Source: DASRDE01 sp035938175 (GTDB lineage Bacteria; Vulcanimicrobiota; Vulcanimicrobiia; Vulcanimicrobiales; Vulcanimicrobiaceae). Taken from it: a stretch of 64,000 nucleotides of DNA. Under the pieces are notes generated by a model that made no database searches, was not told where the DNA came from, and worked only from the letters and a program-made list of their open reading frames with translations. Shown here one piece after another: positions 52,118-60,850 of this stretch. The DNA lies in contig DASZHD010000018.1 of NCBI GenBank assembly GCA_035938175.1, positions 62,001 to 126,000 of the forward strand, read 5' to 3'. Position 1 is the first letter of the stretch. Every line of letters begins with the position of its first letter. Made by a program: the position numbers and the translations under genes.

Positions 52118-53935
52118 TCACTCTTCTAAGCGCAGTACCGCCATGAACGCCTCTTGCGGCAAATCTACTCTGCCGACGCGCTTCATGCGTTCTTTACCGG
52201 CCTTCTGCTTCTCCAGCAGCTTGCGCTTGCGCGTGATGTCGCCGCCGTAGCATTTCGCCAGCACGTTCTTGCGCACGGCGCTTACGGTTTCACGCGCGAC
52301 GATCTTGCCGCCGATGGCTGCCTGAATCGGAACCTCGAACATCTGGCGCGGAATCAATTCCTTCAATTTCTCCGCCAGCGCCCGGCCCCGCGATGCAGCG
52401 CGCTCGCGCGCGACGATGAACGAGAGCGCATCGACCACTTCCCCGTTCAGCAAAATCTCCAACTTCACGAGATCGCCTTCGCGATAGCCGATCATCTCGT
52501 AATCGAGCGAAGCGTAGCCTTTCGTGCGCGACTTGAGCTGATCGAAATAATCGATGATGACTTCGATCAGCGGCATTTCGTACGTTAGAATAACGCGCCC
52601 GTCGTGCAGATACTCCATGTTTCCCAGCTCGCCGCGCCGCGACTGCGTGATCTCCATGATGCCGCCGACGTAATCGGGAGGCGTGATAATCGTGGCTTTG
52701 ACGTACGGTTCCTCGATGGAGCGGATCAGATTCATCGCCGGCAACTTGCTGGGATTGTCGATCATCTCGACGATGCCGTCCGTCTTCGTCACGCGAAAGA
52801 CGACCGAAGGCGAGGTCGCGATCAAATCCAGGGCATAATCGCGTTCCAAACGCTCCTGCACGATCTCCATGTGCAGCAGGCCCAAGAAGCCGCAGCGGAA
52901 GCCGAAGCCCAGAGCAACCGAGGTTTCGGGCTCGTACGTGAAGGCCGCGTCGTTCAATTTCAATTTTTCGAGCGCGTCGCGGAGGGCCGAATACTCCGCG
53001 CCTTCGTTCGGATACAAGCCGCAATACACCATCGGCACCGCCTTGCGGTAACCCGGCAGCGGAACGTGCGCGGGGTTACTGGCTTGCGTGATCGTGTCGC
53101 CGACGTCGATGTCGCCCAACGACTTGATGTTGGCGATCACGTACCCCACGCCGCCCACGTCCAGCGTGTCCACGGGGCGCATCTGCGGACTGAACACGCC
53201 GACCTCGGTGCACTCGAACACGCGCTGATGCGCCATCGACATAAAGCGCGTACCCTGCCGCAAGTCGCCGTCCACGACGCGCACGTAACTCACGACGCCG
53301 CGGTATGGATCGAACTGGGCGTTGAATACCAGCGCGCGAAGATGATCGCGGTGGCCTTTCGGCGGCGGAATGCGCGCCACGATTGCCTCGAGGATTTCCT
53401 CGATGCCGATGCCTTGCTTCGCGCTGGCGAGAATGCATTCGCTCTTCTCGATGATCAGCAGTTCCTCGACCTCGCCCATGACGCGCTCGGGATCGGCCGC
53501 CGGTAAATCGATCTTGTTGATCACCGGAATGATCGTCAGGTCGTGTTCGAGCGCGAGATGGTAGTTTGCGAGCGTCTGCGCCTCGATACCCTGCGCCGCG
53601 TCGATGATCAGGATCGCGCCTTCACACGCCGCAAGCGAGCGGGAGACCTCGTATGAAAAATCGACGTGACCGGGCGTGTCGATCAGGTTCAACTGATATC
53701 CCTGTCCGTTCTTGGCGCGATAGTTCAGCGTTACGGGATGCATCCGGATCGTAATGCCGCGCTCGCGCTCCAAGTCCATCGCGTCGAGCGCTTGTTCTTC
53801 CATGTCGCGCATTTCGATCGTCCGCGTCACTTCCAGCAGGCGATCCGAAAGCGTGGTTTTGCCGTGGTCGATGTGCGCGATGATGCAGAAGTTGCGGACG
53901 TTGTCCGCGACTTCCAGCCGGTGCGGTGCGGTCAT
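52118..53935 (-). CDS. lepA: elongation factor 4 (LepA)
   Basis: 605 aa, normal length. GTPase motifs G1 'IAHIDHGKTTLSDRLLE', 'ERERGITIRMHPVTLNYRAK', G3 'IDTPGHVDFSYEVSRSLAAC', G4 'VINKIDLPAAD', G5 'ASAKQGIGIEEILEAIV', then the LepA-specific C-terminal domain 'AIGGKIVARETVSAVRKNVL', 'CYGGDITRKRKLLEKQKAGK'. It promotes back-translocation on stalled ribosomes. Start ATG 53935 is just after the yggT stop (TAG, 53939-53937), with one base between. Confidence 0.97.
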   Translation of the reverse strand: MTAPHRLEVADNVRNFCIIAHIDHGKTTLSDRLLEVTRTIEMRDMEEQALDAMDLERERGITIRMHPVTLNYRAKNGQGYQLNLIDTPGHVDFSYEVSRSLAACEGAILIIDAAQGIEAQTLANYHLALEHDLTIIPVINKIDLPAADPERVMGEVEELLIIEKSECILASAKQGIGIEEILEAIVARIPPPKGHRDHLRALVFNAQFDPYRGVVSYVRVVDGDLRQGTRFMSMAHQRVFECTEVGVFSPQMRPVDTLDVGGVGYVIANIKSLGDIDVGDTITQASNPAHVPLPGYRKAVPMVYCGLYPNEGAEYSALRDALEKLKLNDAAFTYEPETSVALGFGFRCGFLGLLHMEIVQERLERDYALDLIATSPSVVFRVTKTDGIVEMIDNPSKLPAMNLIRSIEEPYVKATIITPPDYVGGIMEITQSRRGELGNMEYLHDGRVILTYEMPLIEVIIDYFDQLKSRTKGYASLDYEMIGYREGDLVKLEILLNGEVVDALSFIVARERAASRGRALAEKLKELIPRQMFEVPIQAAIGGKIVARETVSAVRKNVLAKCYGGDITRKRKLLEKQKAGKERMKRVGRVDLPQEAFMAVLRLEE

Positions 53936-53936
53936 C

Positions 53937-54212
53937 CTAGTAGCAGGCGAAGGCTTGCGGACGGATCAGGAAGTTGTCGACCACCCAAAGGATCGCGAGC
54001 AACGCCATGAACGCCAGATCGATGCCGCCGACCGGCGGAATGAGCCTGCGCAGCGGAACGAGCGCCGGTTCCACGACCATATCCACGTAGCGGCTCCAAC
54101 CGCCGCGCAGATCCGGAACCCACGACAAGACGGCGTACACGAGCATGACGATCGTGTACAGCCAAATCACTTTGTCGAGTACTTGAAAGAAATCGCACCA
54201 GGCAAGGCTCAC
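53937..54212 (-). CDS. YggT-family membrane protein
   Basis: 91 aa, the usual length for a one-repeat YggT protein. Two membrane helices: 'VIWLYTIVMLVYAVLSWVPD' and 'IDLAFMALLAILWVVDNFLI', with 'VDMVVEPALVPLRRLIPPVG' between them (the conserved PxxxPLRRxIPP segment). Function unclear; linked to cell-envelope or division clusters in other bacteria. It lies between the M23 peptidase and lepA genes with almost no gaps. Confidence 0.9.
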   Translation of the reverse strand: MSLAWCDFFQVLDKVIWLYTIVMLVYAVLSWVPDLRGGWSRYVDMVVEPALVPLRRLIPPVGGIDLAFMALLAILWVVDNFLIRPQAFACY

Positions 54213-54224
54213 GAGGCCTGCCTT

Positions 54225-55109
54225 CTATGGAAGACTGGCCAATACTTTCGGAGGTACGCCGTTCAGGTACGGCTGCGGATCGACGGCGGTGCCGTTCAGC
54301 ATTACTTGATAATGAAGGTGCGGACCGGTCGAAAAGCCCGTAGAACCCACCAAGCCGATCGCTTGGCCTTTGTGCACGAACGTTCCGGGCTGCACGTCCA
54401 TGCGCGAAAGGTGCGCATACCACGTGTGGTAGCCGTTGCCGTGATCGATGTCGATCTTTTCGCCGTAGCCGCCGTCCCAACCGGCGCTTGCAACGGTTCC
54501 GGCCGCCGCAGCGCGTACGACGTCGCCGTAGTCCGCGCCGAGGTCGACGCCCGGATGGAATTCGGAGTCCGGATACGATCGATAACAGAAACAGCCGATG
54601 ATTTCGGCGCCGTCCACCGGATCGATCGACGGAATTGACGCAAGCGCTTGAGCGCGCGCGAGCTCTTGCAAATGACGAACGTTCAACACGCGCATCGTCA
54701 GCCGGCGAAGCAGATTCGATTCCTCGCTCGTTTGCGCGGTAGCCGCTTCAAGCGCGTCCAGCGAATGGCGCACGTCCGACATTTTTTGCACGGCGGGGTG
54801 CACGCCGATCAATTGCTGGATCTCCTGATTTTGCCGCTGAACGTGCAGCAGCTGCCGCCGGATCGCGGCCGTCTTTCGATCGATGATCTGCAGTTGCGCC
54901 TGCTGCTTGCTTGCTAGGGAGCGCAGCGCTTCGACCTGCGCGTGAGCGCGCCATAGTTGAATCGCGCCCGCGCCGAGAGATCCGGCAAGGGCGACCGCGA
55001 GCAATGCAATGGCCACGACGATGTGGCGCCGCTGAACTTCAAAGCGGTGCACCGTATCGCCGCGATGCGGCACGATCTTAATAAAGTAACGCTCTTTGAG
55101 TTTGATCAT
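54225..55109 (-). CDS. M23-family peptidoglycan metallopeptidase
   Basis: 294 aa from ATG 55109. A membrane anchor 'IVVAIALLAVALAGSLGAGA' (about 30-50) is followed by a coiled-coil (about 55-110), then the M23/LytM domain: 'FHPGVDLGADYGDVVRAAAA' (H and D zinc ligands), 'GTVASAGWDGGYGEKIDIDH', 'YHTWYAHLSRMDVQPG', 'VGSTGFSTGPHLHYQVMLNG' (HxH ligand/catalytic pair). All residues of an active endopeptidase are present. It cuts peptide cross-links of the cell wall in the periplasm. Heads the M23-yggT-lepA series. Confidence 0.93.
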   Translation of the reverse strand: MIKLKERYFIKIVPHRGDTVHRFEVQRRHIVVAIALLAVALAGSLGAGAIQLWRAHAQVEALRSLASKQQAQLQIIDRKTAAIRRQLLHVQRQNQEIQQLIGVHPAVQKMSDVRHSLDALEAATAQTSEESNLLRRLTMRVLNVRHLQELARAQALASIPSIDPVDGAEIIGCFCYRSYPDSEFHPGVDLGADYGDVVRAAAAGTVASAGWDGGYGEKIDIDHGNGYHTWYAHLSRMDVQPGTFVHKGQAIGLVGSTGFSTGPHLHYQVMLNGTAVDPQPYLNGVPPKVLASLP

Positions 55110-55284
55110 TAAGGAAACGGGTCGAGACCAGGCTGACGCTGGAAAAAGCCGATTGAAACGGCGACGTATCCGTTTGAGACAGCGCGTCAAGTTCGCGTAA
55201 AGCGCCCTCCGCCCTCTCTGCCTTCCGCACACGTCCGCACGCCGTTCTTCTAATGAAGAACGCCGCTTTCGGCGGTTAAACCAT

Positions 55285-55385
55285 GCCGGAGACCAGGTTG
55301 TGCCCGGCACCCGTGAGGGCTCGCTTACCGTTGCTTCCTTCCGGATCTGGCGGGGTTCACAAGTTCACGCCGCGGGCAGCCCGGC
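55285..55385 (-). ncRNA. ffs: signal recognition particle RNA (4.5S type)
   Basis: On the minus strand the domain IV signature TCCGGAAGGAAGCAACGG (GGAA tetraloop and Ffh-binding bulge) is preceded by GTGAACCCCGCCAGA and followed by the complementary GGGTGCCGGGCACAACC. The ends GCCGG/CCGGC pair. Exact ends are estimated; small bacterial type without the Alu domain. A weak CCGCC/GGCGG hairpin follows at about 55259-55277. Confidence 0.93.
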
Positions 55386-55457
55386 CCCCGTCATGGCTCG
55401 AAGCATGATAGCATGCTCTGCCAGGGCGGTTGCAAGCCGCTCCCGTAGCACCTGGCC

Positions 55458-57431
55458 ATGATCTTTGCAGCTGCCGCCACCTTGTCATGGAATCTGACCG
55501 CGGCCCAAATCCGCACCAACTGCGCCGCCCAGATCGCGATCGCCAAAACGCGCGCCGCGCAAATCGCCTCTCTGCGCGGCCCGAAAACGTTCACAACCGT
55601 CGTACTGCCGCTCGAGAATCTCTCCGCGGATCTCAGCGACCGTACGGTCGCGGAAGGCTTTTTGTTTTCCGTAGCGGCTTCCAAAGACGTGCGGGACGCG
55701 TCGGAACAATGCGGCAACGACGAATCGGCCTTTTCGAACGATCTGCAGGCGAATCCCAAAATTTACGCGGCCCTCTTAGCGGCGCAGCGCGGCGGCACGG
55801 CAAAGAACCCGTACGATCGCAAAACGCTGTGGTTCTGGCTCGATGCGTTCAAGCGCAGCGGAGCCGGCCTTCCGGCAGCCAAGCGAACGGCCTTCGTAAC
55901 GCTCAGCAATCAGCTGACCAATCTCCAAAACCGGTACGGCGCAAATCTTTCGAACGATGCGACGACGATTTCCATAACGCCCGCGCAGGCGTCTTCGCTG
56001 CCCGCGGACTTCGTCGCCGGCTTCCAAAAAACGGCGTCCGGCTACACCGTTCCGGTGGACGAAAGCACGTACGCGCGCTTTATGCAAAACGAAAAGGACG
56101 GAAGTGCGCGGCAAGCGTTTTACATGGCGTTCTTCAACCGGCAGGCCGGACCGAACACGCAGTTGCTGGAGCAGGCGATTGCGATCCGCGATCGGCTCGC
56201 GCACATTATGGGATATCAAACGTGGGCCGCGTATCAGCTCTCCGACCGCATGGCGCAAAACCCGCAGCGCGTGATGAAATTCCTGGAAGACCTGGATGCG
56301 CGCGCCATGCCGCAAGCCCGTATCGACGTGGATCGCCTCAGCGCGCTGAAGGCGAAAGACACGGGCGATCCGCACGCGACATTGCTGGCGTGGGACTCGA
56401 CGTATTATGCGAACGTGCTCCGTAAGACGCAGTATTCCGTCGACAATAACGAAATCCGCCAATACTTTCCGGTGCAGCATACGATCGATTCGGTGCTGCA
56501 GATCTACCACACGCTGCTGGGCGTCGATTTCAAACAAGTTGTCCCGGCTGACGCCTGGGCACCCGACGTTTTAGAGTATTCAGTAAGCGACAGTAAGACC
56601 GGAAAATTCATCGGCACCACGTACTTCGATCTGTATCCGCGTCCCGGCAAGTATACGCATTTTGCCAACTTCTCGGTCCTTCCGGCGCGGCGGCTTGCGG
56701 ACGGCACGATGCGCCCGCCGATGGCGGTAATCGTCGGAAATTGGCCCAAACCCGCAGCGGGAAATCCGGCGCTGTTGAGCCACGCGGACGTCGTGACGTT
56801 CTTTCACGAATTCGGCCATAATCTGGCGACGCTTCTGGCTACGGCGCCGTACGAAACGCTCTCGCAGCCGTTCATCCAAGATTTCGTCGAAGCGCCCTCG
56901 CAGATGCTCGAGAACTTCGTGTGGCAGCCGTCGATTCTCAAGCAAATCAGCTCCAATTACAAAACCGGCGAACCGCTGCCGGACAGCCTGATTGCCGCGA
57001 TGACGCGAGCGCGGTACTTGAATTTTGCGTACTCTACGACCGCGGACGTCGCGCTGTCTGAAATAGACATGGTCTATCACACCAGCGGTCCGCACCTGGA
57101 TACGACGAGCGTTTGGGATCGCGAATGGGCGCGGTTAACGCCGGTTCCATCGGCGCCGGGGACGCACGAGCAAGCCGGCTTTACGCATCTGATGGCCGGA
57201 TACGACGCCGGCTACTATGGATATCTTTGGTCGGAAGTCTACGCGAAAGATCTCTTTACCGCGTTCCAAAACGGCGGACTCGAAAATCCGGAGGTCGGCA
57301 TGCGCTATCGTCAAGACATCTTGGAGCCATCGCGAACGTACGACCCCGACGTTGAAGTGAAACGCTTTCTGGGACGGCCGATGAGTCCGGAAGCGTATTA
57401 CGAACAATTCGCCAAGGAGCAAGCGCAGTGA
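55458..57431 (+). CDS. M3-family zinc metallopeptidase (oligopeptidase)
   Basis: 657 aa, a normal length for the M3 (thimet oligopeptidase/Dcp) family. The N-terminal helical part runs to about 440; catalytic zinc motif 'TFFHEFGHNLATLLA' (HEFGH) with the third ligand E in 'QDFVEAPSQMLENFVWQPSI', then 'HTSGPHLDTTSVWDREWARL', 'GYDAGYYGYLWSEVYAKDLF', 'GRPMSPEAYYEQFAKEQAQ'. The short hydrophobic N-terminus 'MIFAAAATLSWNLTAAQ' may be a signal peptide. It degrades short peptides. The next gene starts inside its stop codon (GTGA), so the PEBP protein is coupled. Confidence 0.93.
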   Translation: MIFAAAATLSWNLTAAQIRTNCAAQIAIAKTRAAQIASLRGPKTFTTVVLPLENLSADLSDRTVAEGFLFSVAASKDVRDASEQCGNDESAFSNDLQANPKIYAALLAAQRGGTAKNPYDRKTLWFWLDAFKRSGAGLPAAKRTAFVTLSNQLTNLQNRYGANLSNDATTISITPAQASSLPADFVAGFQKTASGYTVPVDESTYARFMQNEKDGSARQAFYMAFFNRQAGPNTQLLEQAIAIRDRLAHIMGYQTWAAYQLSDRMAQNPQRVMKFLEDLDARAMPQARIDVDRLSALKAKDTGDPHATLLAWDSTYYANVLRKTQYSVDNNEIRQYFPVQHTIDSVLQIYHTLLGVDFKQVVPADAWAPDVLEYSVSDSKTGKFIGTTYFDLYPRPGKYTHFANFSVLPARRLADGTMRPPMAVIVGNWPKPAAGNPALLSHADVVTFFHEFGHNLATLLATAPYETLSQPFIQDFVEAPSQMLENFVWQPSILKQISSNYKTGEPLPDSLIAAMTRARYLNFAYSTTADVALSEIDMVYHTSGPHLDTTSVWDREWARLTPVPSAPGTHEQAGFTHLMAGYDAGYYGYLWSEVYAKDLFTAFQNGGLENPEVGMRYRQDILEPSRTYDPDVEVKRFLGRPMSPEAYYEQFAKEQAQ

Positions 57432-57907
57432 TTGCCGCGGCACTTGCGTTCAGCATTGCGAGCGCGACGTTCAAGCCGAATTCGACGATGCCGGTGCGCA
57501 CGGTGTACGACAAGAGCGGTTGTACCGGCGGCAACCGCTCTCCGGAGCTTCACTGGCGCGGTGCGCCGGCGGGAACGCGAAGCTTCGCGATCGTTATGCA
57601 CGATCCGGATGCGCCGGCACCGGGCGGGTGGTACCACTGGGTCGTGTACGACATCTCCGGAGCAACCACGCATCTTGCGGAAAACGCGGCCGTTACCGGC
57701 GCGCAGCTCGGAACGACGTCGTGGGGCGAGCATCCCTACGGCGGTCCGTGTCCGCCGCCCGGCAAAGTGCATCATTACAACACGACGATCTACGCGCTCG
57801 ACGTGGCCAAAATCCCAGGCGCACATTTGACCGGACCGCAACTGCTTGCGGCAATCGCTAAGCACACGTTGGCAAAGGCAACCGTTACGTGCCTCTATCG
57901 CTTATAG
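57428..57907 (+). CDS. YbhB/YbcL-family (PEBP-like) protein
   Basis: 159 aa, GTG start in a GTGA overlap with the previous gene. PEBP fold: 'TVYDKSGCTGGNRSPELHWR' (conserved GxNxSPxLxW), 'SFAIVMHDPDAPAPGGWYHW' (DPDAP...G-W-H-W signature), 'GPCPPPGKVHHYNTTIYALD' (GPxPPxGxxHxY motif). The N-terminus is short and hydrophobic (MIAAALAFSIASATF), a possible export signal. Bacterial PEBP-like proteins bind anionic ligands and have unclear function. Its 3' end overlaps the convergent lipoprotein gene by 23 bp. Confidence 0.93.
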   Translation: MIAAALAFSIASATFKPNSTMPVRTVYDKSGCTGGNRSPELHWRGAPAGTRSFAIVMHDPDAPAPGGWYHWVVYDISGATTHLAENAAVTGAQLGTTSWGEHPYGGPCPPPGKVHHYNTTIYALDVAKIPGAHLTGPQLLAAIAKHTLAKATVTCLYRL

Positions 57908-59387
57908 CATCCCACTGTGCCGGCGACGTTCCGTCCCACGCAAAAAAACACGTTCCGATTGCGCCGGAGTCTCTTGCCGCAGCCATCGCGGCGAGCACCT
58001 CCGCAGGCTCCGGAGCGCCGCCCGGACCGATTGCATTCGTCTGCGCCCCCATACTAATCGGCACGTTCGCCCGCGCCAGTGCGCTGACGGCAGCCCAGGA
58101 CGCGCGCACGATGCCCGCGGTTTGCGACGCGTTCAGCGGGCGGCGCCGCAACATTCGCGCGTACGTCATCGGCTGCAAGATGCTGCTGACGCGCGCTATC
58201 TGCGCATACGGATACGACGACTCCGACAAATGCTCGAGATACGGATCTTCGATCGTCGCGGCGATCGGATACCGCGTGCCGAGCGCAAGGCGTACTGCGG
58301 CAACGTACTTCCAAAGCGCGTCCAAACCATCGGGCGCTCCGCCCATAAATTCGTCGCCGCGTTCGAGATCGATCGCCAGGCCGCCGAGCGGCGTGCCGCG
58401 CGCAGTGCGATAGTAGGCCGTTCGGACGGACGCTTCAACGTCGTCGATGGCGTCGTCGCGCGGCACCGTCCAGCCGATCGTCACGATCCCGTGCGCCGCC
58501 AAACCGTCGATTATCGCATCGATCGCCGGCCGCGCCTGCGGAGTGATTTGCCAGAACGCGCCGTAGGCCGTGCGCAGTTCCACGTACTGCAGATGCGCGC
58601 GCACGGCTCGATCCACTATTTGCTGGGCGTTTAAATTCGCGTAGTAGATCGGATCGAGCGGATTCGTCGTGAAGTACAGCCACATTCCCGTACCGGAAAA
58701 GTTCGTAAGCGGCACTGAAGGGGGCGCCGGTGGAAGCGTAACCGTCACGCTGCCGAACTCGCCGGCTCGCGCGACCGCGTAACGGCACGTTTCACCGGGC
58801 CCAACCGCAGTATCGAGAACCGACGACGTTCCGCTTGCACGTGTCCACGATCGCGTTCCCGGTGTTCGCCCGCATCCGGTACGCGTGACGCGCACCGCCT
58901 GACTTTCTTGTGGAAACCAGCCGATCTGCACGGCATATGCACCCAGCACCGCGGCTGCGACGCGCGGGAATTTCCACGATCGCGTATCGGTGGAGATCGC
59001 GTGCGATCCCAGCGCCGGTTTATTGCATCGCACCAAGAGCGTCATCTTCCCGTCGCGATGCGTTTTGACGATTGCCGACGGCTGACCAAAGCGCATGCGG
59101 TTCTGCCACTGCACGTACCCGTCGCGCGATATCCAATCCAGATCGCTGTTTGCCAGTATCCTCGTCACGCGTCCCCGTGCATCGAAGAAATGTGCGATTA
59201 CCAGCCACTGCGCATTTCCATCCGCGTCGAAACCAAGGGGCCGCGACTCCAACGCAAAGCGCACCGGCTTGCCCCCCGTGAAGACGGGCGACGTGGTGGA
59301 TGGCGCAGGTTCTACCCGCGCACGCGGCGTCGACGTGCAAGCAGCCAGGACTACGGCGGCGGCAAGCGCCCCTGCGGTTACGCGCAT
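57885..59387 (-). CDS. lipoprotein with glycoside-hydrolase-like domain
   Basis: 500 aa from ATG 59387. Lipobox 'AAAVVLAACTST' (Cys17) and a Pro/Thr-rich spacer. Two parts: an immunoglobulin-like or beta-rich N-terminal region ('VRFALESRPLGFDADGNAQW', 'GYVQWQNRMRFGQPSAIVKT') and a C-terminal TIM-barrel-like region with 'VELRTAYGAFWQITPQARPA', 'GTPLGGLAIDLERGDEFMGG', 'LQPMTYARMLRRRPL', 'GAIGTCFFAWDGTSPAQWDA'. 'AIDLERG' and 'FFAWDG' look like acidic ends of barrel strands, so a glycosidase is possible but unproven. Exported and lipid-anchored by prediction; 3' end overlaps the convergent PEBP gene. Confidence 0.7.
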   Translation of the reverse strand: MRVTAGALAAAVVLAACTSTPRARVEPAPSTTSPVFTGGKPVRFALESRPLGFDADGNAQWLVIAHFFDARGRVTRILANSDLDWISRDGYVQWQNRMRFGQPSAIVKTHRDGKMTLLVRCNKPALGSHAISTDTRSWKFPRVAAAVLGAYAVQIGWFPQESQAVRVTRTGCGRTPGTRSWTRASGTSSVLDTAVGPGETCRYAVARAGEFGSVTVTLPPAPPSVPLTNFSGTGMWLYFTTNPLDPIYYANLNAQQIVDRAVRAHLQYVELRTAYGAFWQITPQARPAIDAIIDGLAAHGIVTIGWTVPRDDAIDDVEASVRTAYYRTARGTPLGGLAIDLERGDEFMGGAPDGLDALWKYVAAVRLALGTRYPIAATIEDPYLEHLSESSYPYAQIARVSSILQPMTYARMLRRRPLNASQTAGIVRASWAAVSALARANVPISMGAQTNAIGPGGAPEPAEVLAAMAAARDSGAIGTCFFAWDGTSPAQWDAISDRGT

Positions 59388-59423
59388 GCGGGGGTATTGC
59401 GCTCCGAACGCCAAGAATTCCGC

Positions 59424-59654
59424 GTGAGCGAAGTTCGCATCAAAGTCCGTGAAAACGGTCCGTACCTCGTAACCGGCCCGGTTACGCTGACGGACTGCGA
59501 TGGAAAGCAGTACACGATAACAGGCGAAAATATCGCGCTTTGCCGATGCGGACAATCGTCGACAAAACCGTTTTGCGACGCAACCCACAAAACGTGCGGC
59601 TTCACCGCAACCGAACGCGCGCCGGATGCGCCCGAGGAGAACGAGGGACCCTGA
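59424..59654 (+). CDS. CDGSH-type iron-sulfur domain protein
   Basis: 76 aa from a GTG at 59424. The C-terminal half has the 2Fe-2S CDGSH signature 'CRCGQSSTKPFCDATHKTCG' (C-x-C-x2-S/T-x3-P-x-C-D-x2-H), giving three Cys and one His cluster ligands. The N-terminal strand 'VRENGPYLVTGPVTLTD' is typical of bacterial CDGSH-type proteins. It likely carries an electron or cluster-transfer function. Its stop overlaps the next start (TGATG at 59652-59656), so it is coupled to homogentisate dioxygenase. Confidence 0.93.
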   Translation: MSEVRIKVRENGPYLVTGPVTLTDCDGKQYTITGENIALCRCGQSSTKPFCDATHKTCGFTATERAPDAPEENEGP

Positions 59655-60829
59655 TGCCGTCTTACGTCCGCGCCGGCGAATTGCCGCCCAAACGCCACAT
59701 TCAGTTCCGCCGCCCCGACGGTGGCCTGTACGCCGAGGAACTCTTCTCTACAAAAGGCTTCGAGAGCGTCTACTCGCTGCTGTACCATTTGCGGCCGCCC
59801 ACCGCGACGCTGGAAGTGCGGCAGTGGAACCGTCCGGCACCCGTTCTTCACGCGAACGAGCCGCTGCGTAACCGGCACTATAAAACCGGCGGCATGTCCT
59901 TAGGCGAAGACGCGATCGAGTCGCGCACGCCGCTGCTCGGCAACGCCGATATTCTGATCTCGATTGCCGACGCCAAACGTCCGATGGAATATTTTTACCG
60001 GAACGTCGGCGGCGACGAACTCCTGTTCATCCACTACGGCGAGGGTACGCTGCAGACGCCGTTCGGCGATCTCGCGTACCGCGACCACGACTACGTGCTC
60101 GTGCCGACCGGAACGACGTACCGCCTGCTGCCGGCTTCGCCCACGCGCATGCTGGTGCACGAAAGCTCGGGCATGATCAAAATTCCGCGCAAATACCGCA
60201 ACGAATTCGGCCAGCTCGACGAGGCAGCTCCCTATTACGAGCGCGATTTCCGCGTACCGCTGCTGCGCTCGCCGCGCGAAGAACGCGGCGAATTCGAAGT
60301 CCGCGTCACCAACGGCGGCCGCAACGCGATCTACATCGTGCAAAACCATCCGTGCGACGTCGTCGGATGGGACGGTTATTGCTATCCCTACGCATTCGAC
60401 GTTGCGGAGTTCGCTCCCATAACCGGCAAGCTCCATCAGCCGCCGCCCGCGCATGCGACGTTCGAAGCGCCCGGCGCCGCGTTCTGCGCGTTCGTGCCGC
60501 GGCTCTTCGACTACCATCCGCTCGCGATTCCCGTGCCGTACAACCATTCCAGCGTGGACTGTGACGAAGTGCTGTACTATGTCAGCGGTAATTTCATGAG
60601 CAGGCGCGGCATCGAAGAGGGTTCGATCACGCTTCACGCCGCGGGCGCTCCGCACGGGCCGCAGCCGGGCGCCGTTGAAGCCAGTCTCGGCAAAACGTCG
60701 ACGGACGAAGTCGCCGTAATGGTCGACACGTTCAAACCGCTGCAACTCGCAGAGCAAACGCTTGCTATCGAGGACGAGAACTACTACCGCTCGTGGATCG
60801 AGGCGCCCGCCGAGCCGTTGCGCCGGTAG
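59654..60829 (+). CDS. hmgA: homogentisate 1,2-dioxygenase
   Basis: 391 aa from ATG 59654. Opens the aromatic ring of homogentisate to maleylacetoacetate with an Fe(II) centre. Family segments: 'RRPDGGLYAEELFSTKGFES', 'HYGEGTLQTPFGDLAYRDHD', 'HPCDVVGWDGYCYPYAFDVA', 'GKLHQPPPAHATFEAPGAAF', 'PYNHSSVDCDEVLYYVSGNF' (H and E iron-ligand positions) and 'HAAGAPHGPQPGAVEAS' (second H). Slightly shorter than the eukaryotic enzyme, as usual in bacteria. The enzyme lies in a cluster with hpd and fahA; a maleylacetoacetate isomerase gene is not seen in the window. Confidence 0.95.
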   Translation: MPSYVRAGELPPKRHIQFRRPDGGLYAEELFSTKGFESVYSLLYHLRPPTATLEVRQWNRPAPVLHANEPLRNRHYKTGGMSLGEDAIESRTPLLGNADILISIADAKRPMEYFYRNVGGDELLFIHYGEGTLQTPFGDLAYRDHDYVLVPTGTTYRLLPASPTRMLVHESSGMIKIPRKYRNEFGQLDEAAPYYERDFRVPLLRSPREERGEFEVRVTNGGRNAIYIVQNHPCDVVGWDGYCYPYAFDVAEFAPITGKLHQPPPAHATFEAPGAAFCAFVPRLFDYHPLAIPVPYNHSSVDCDEVLYYVSGNFMSRRGIEEGSITLHAAGAPHGPQPGAVEASLGKTSTDEVAVMVDTFKPLQLAEQTLAIEDENYYRSWIEAPAEPLRR

Positions 60830-60850
60830 CGCCGAAAACGATCGCCGTCA

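Noticed and set aside
55201..55284. Strong terminator after the SRP RNA
   Set aside because: The CCGCC/GGCGG hairpin has only a poor T-tract on the minus strand, so it is mentioned with the RNA but not listed as a separate terminator.
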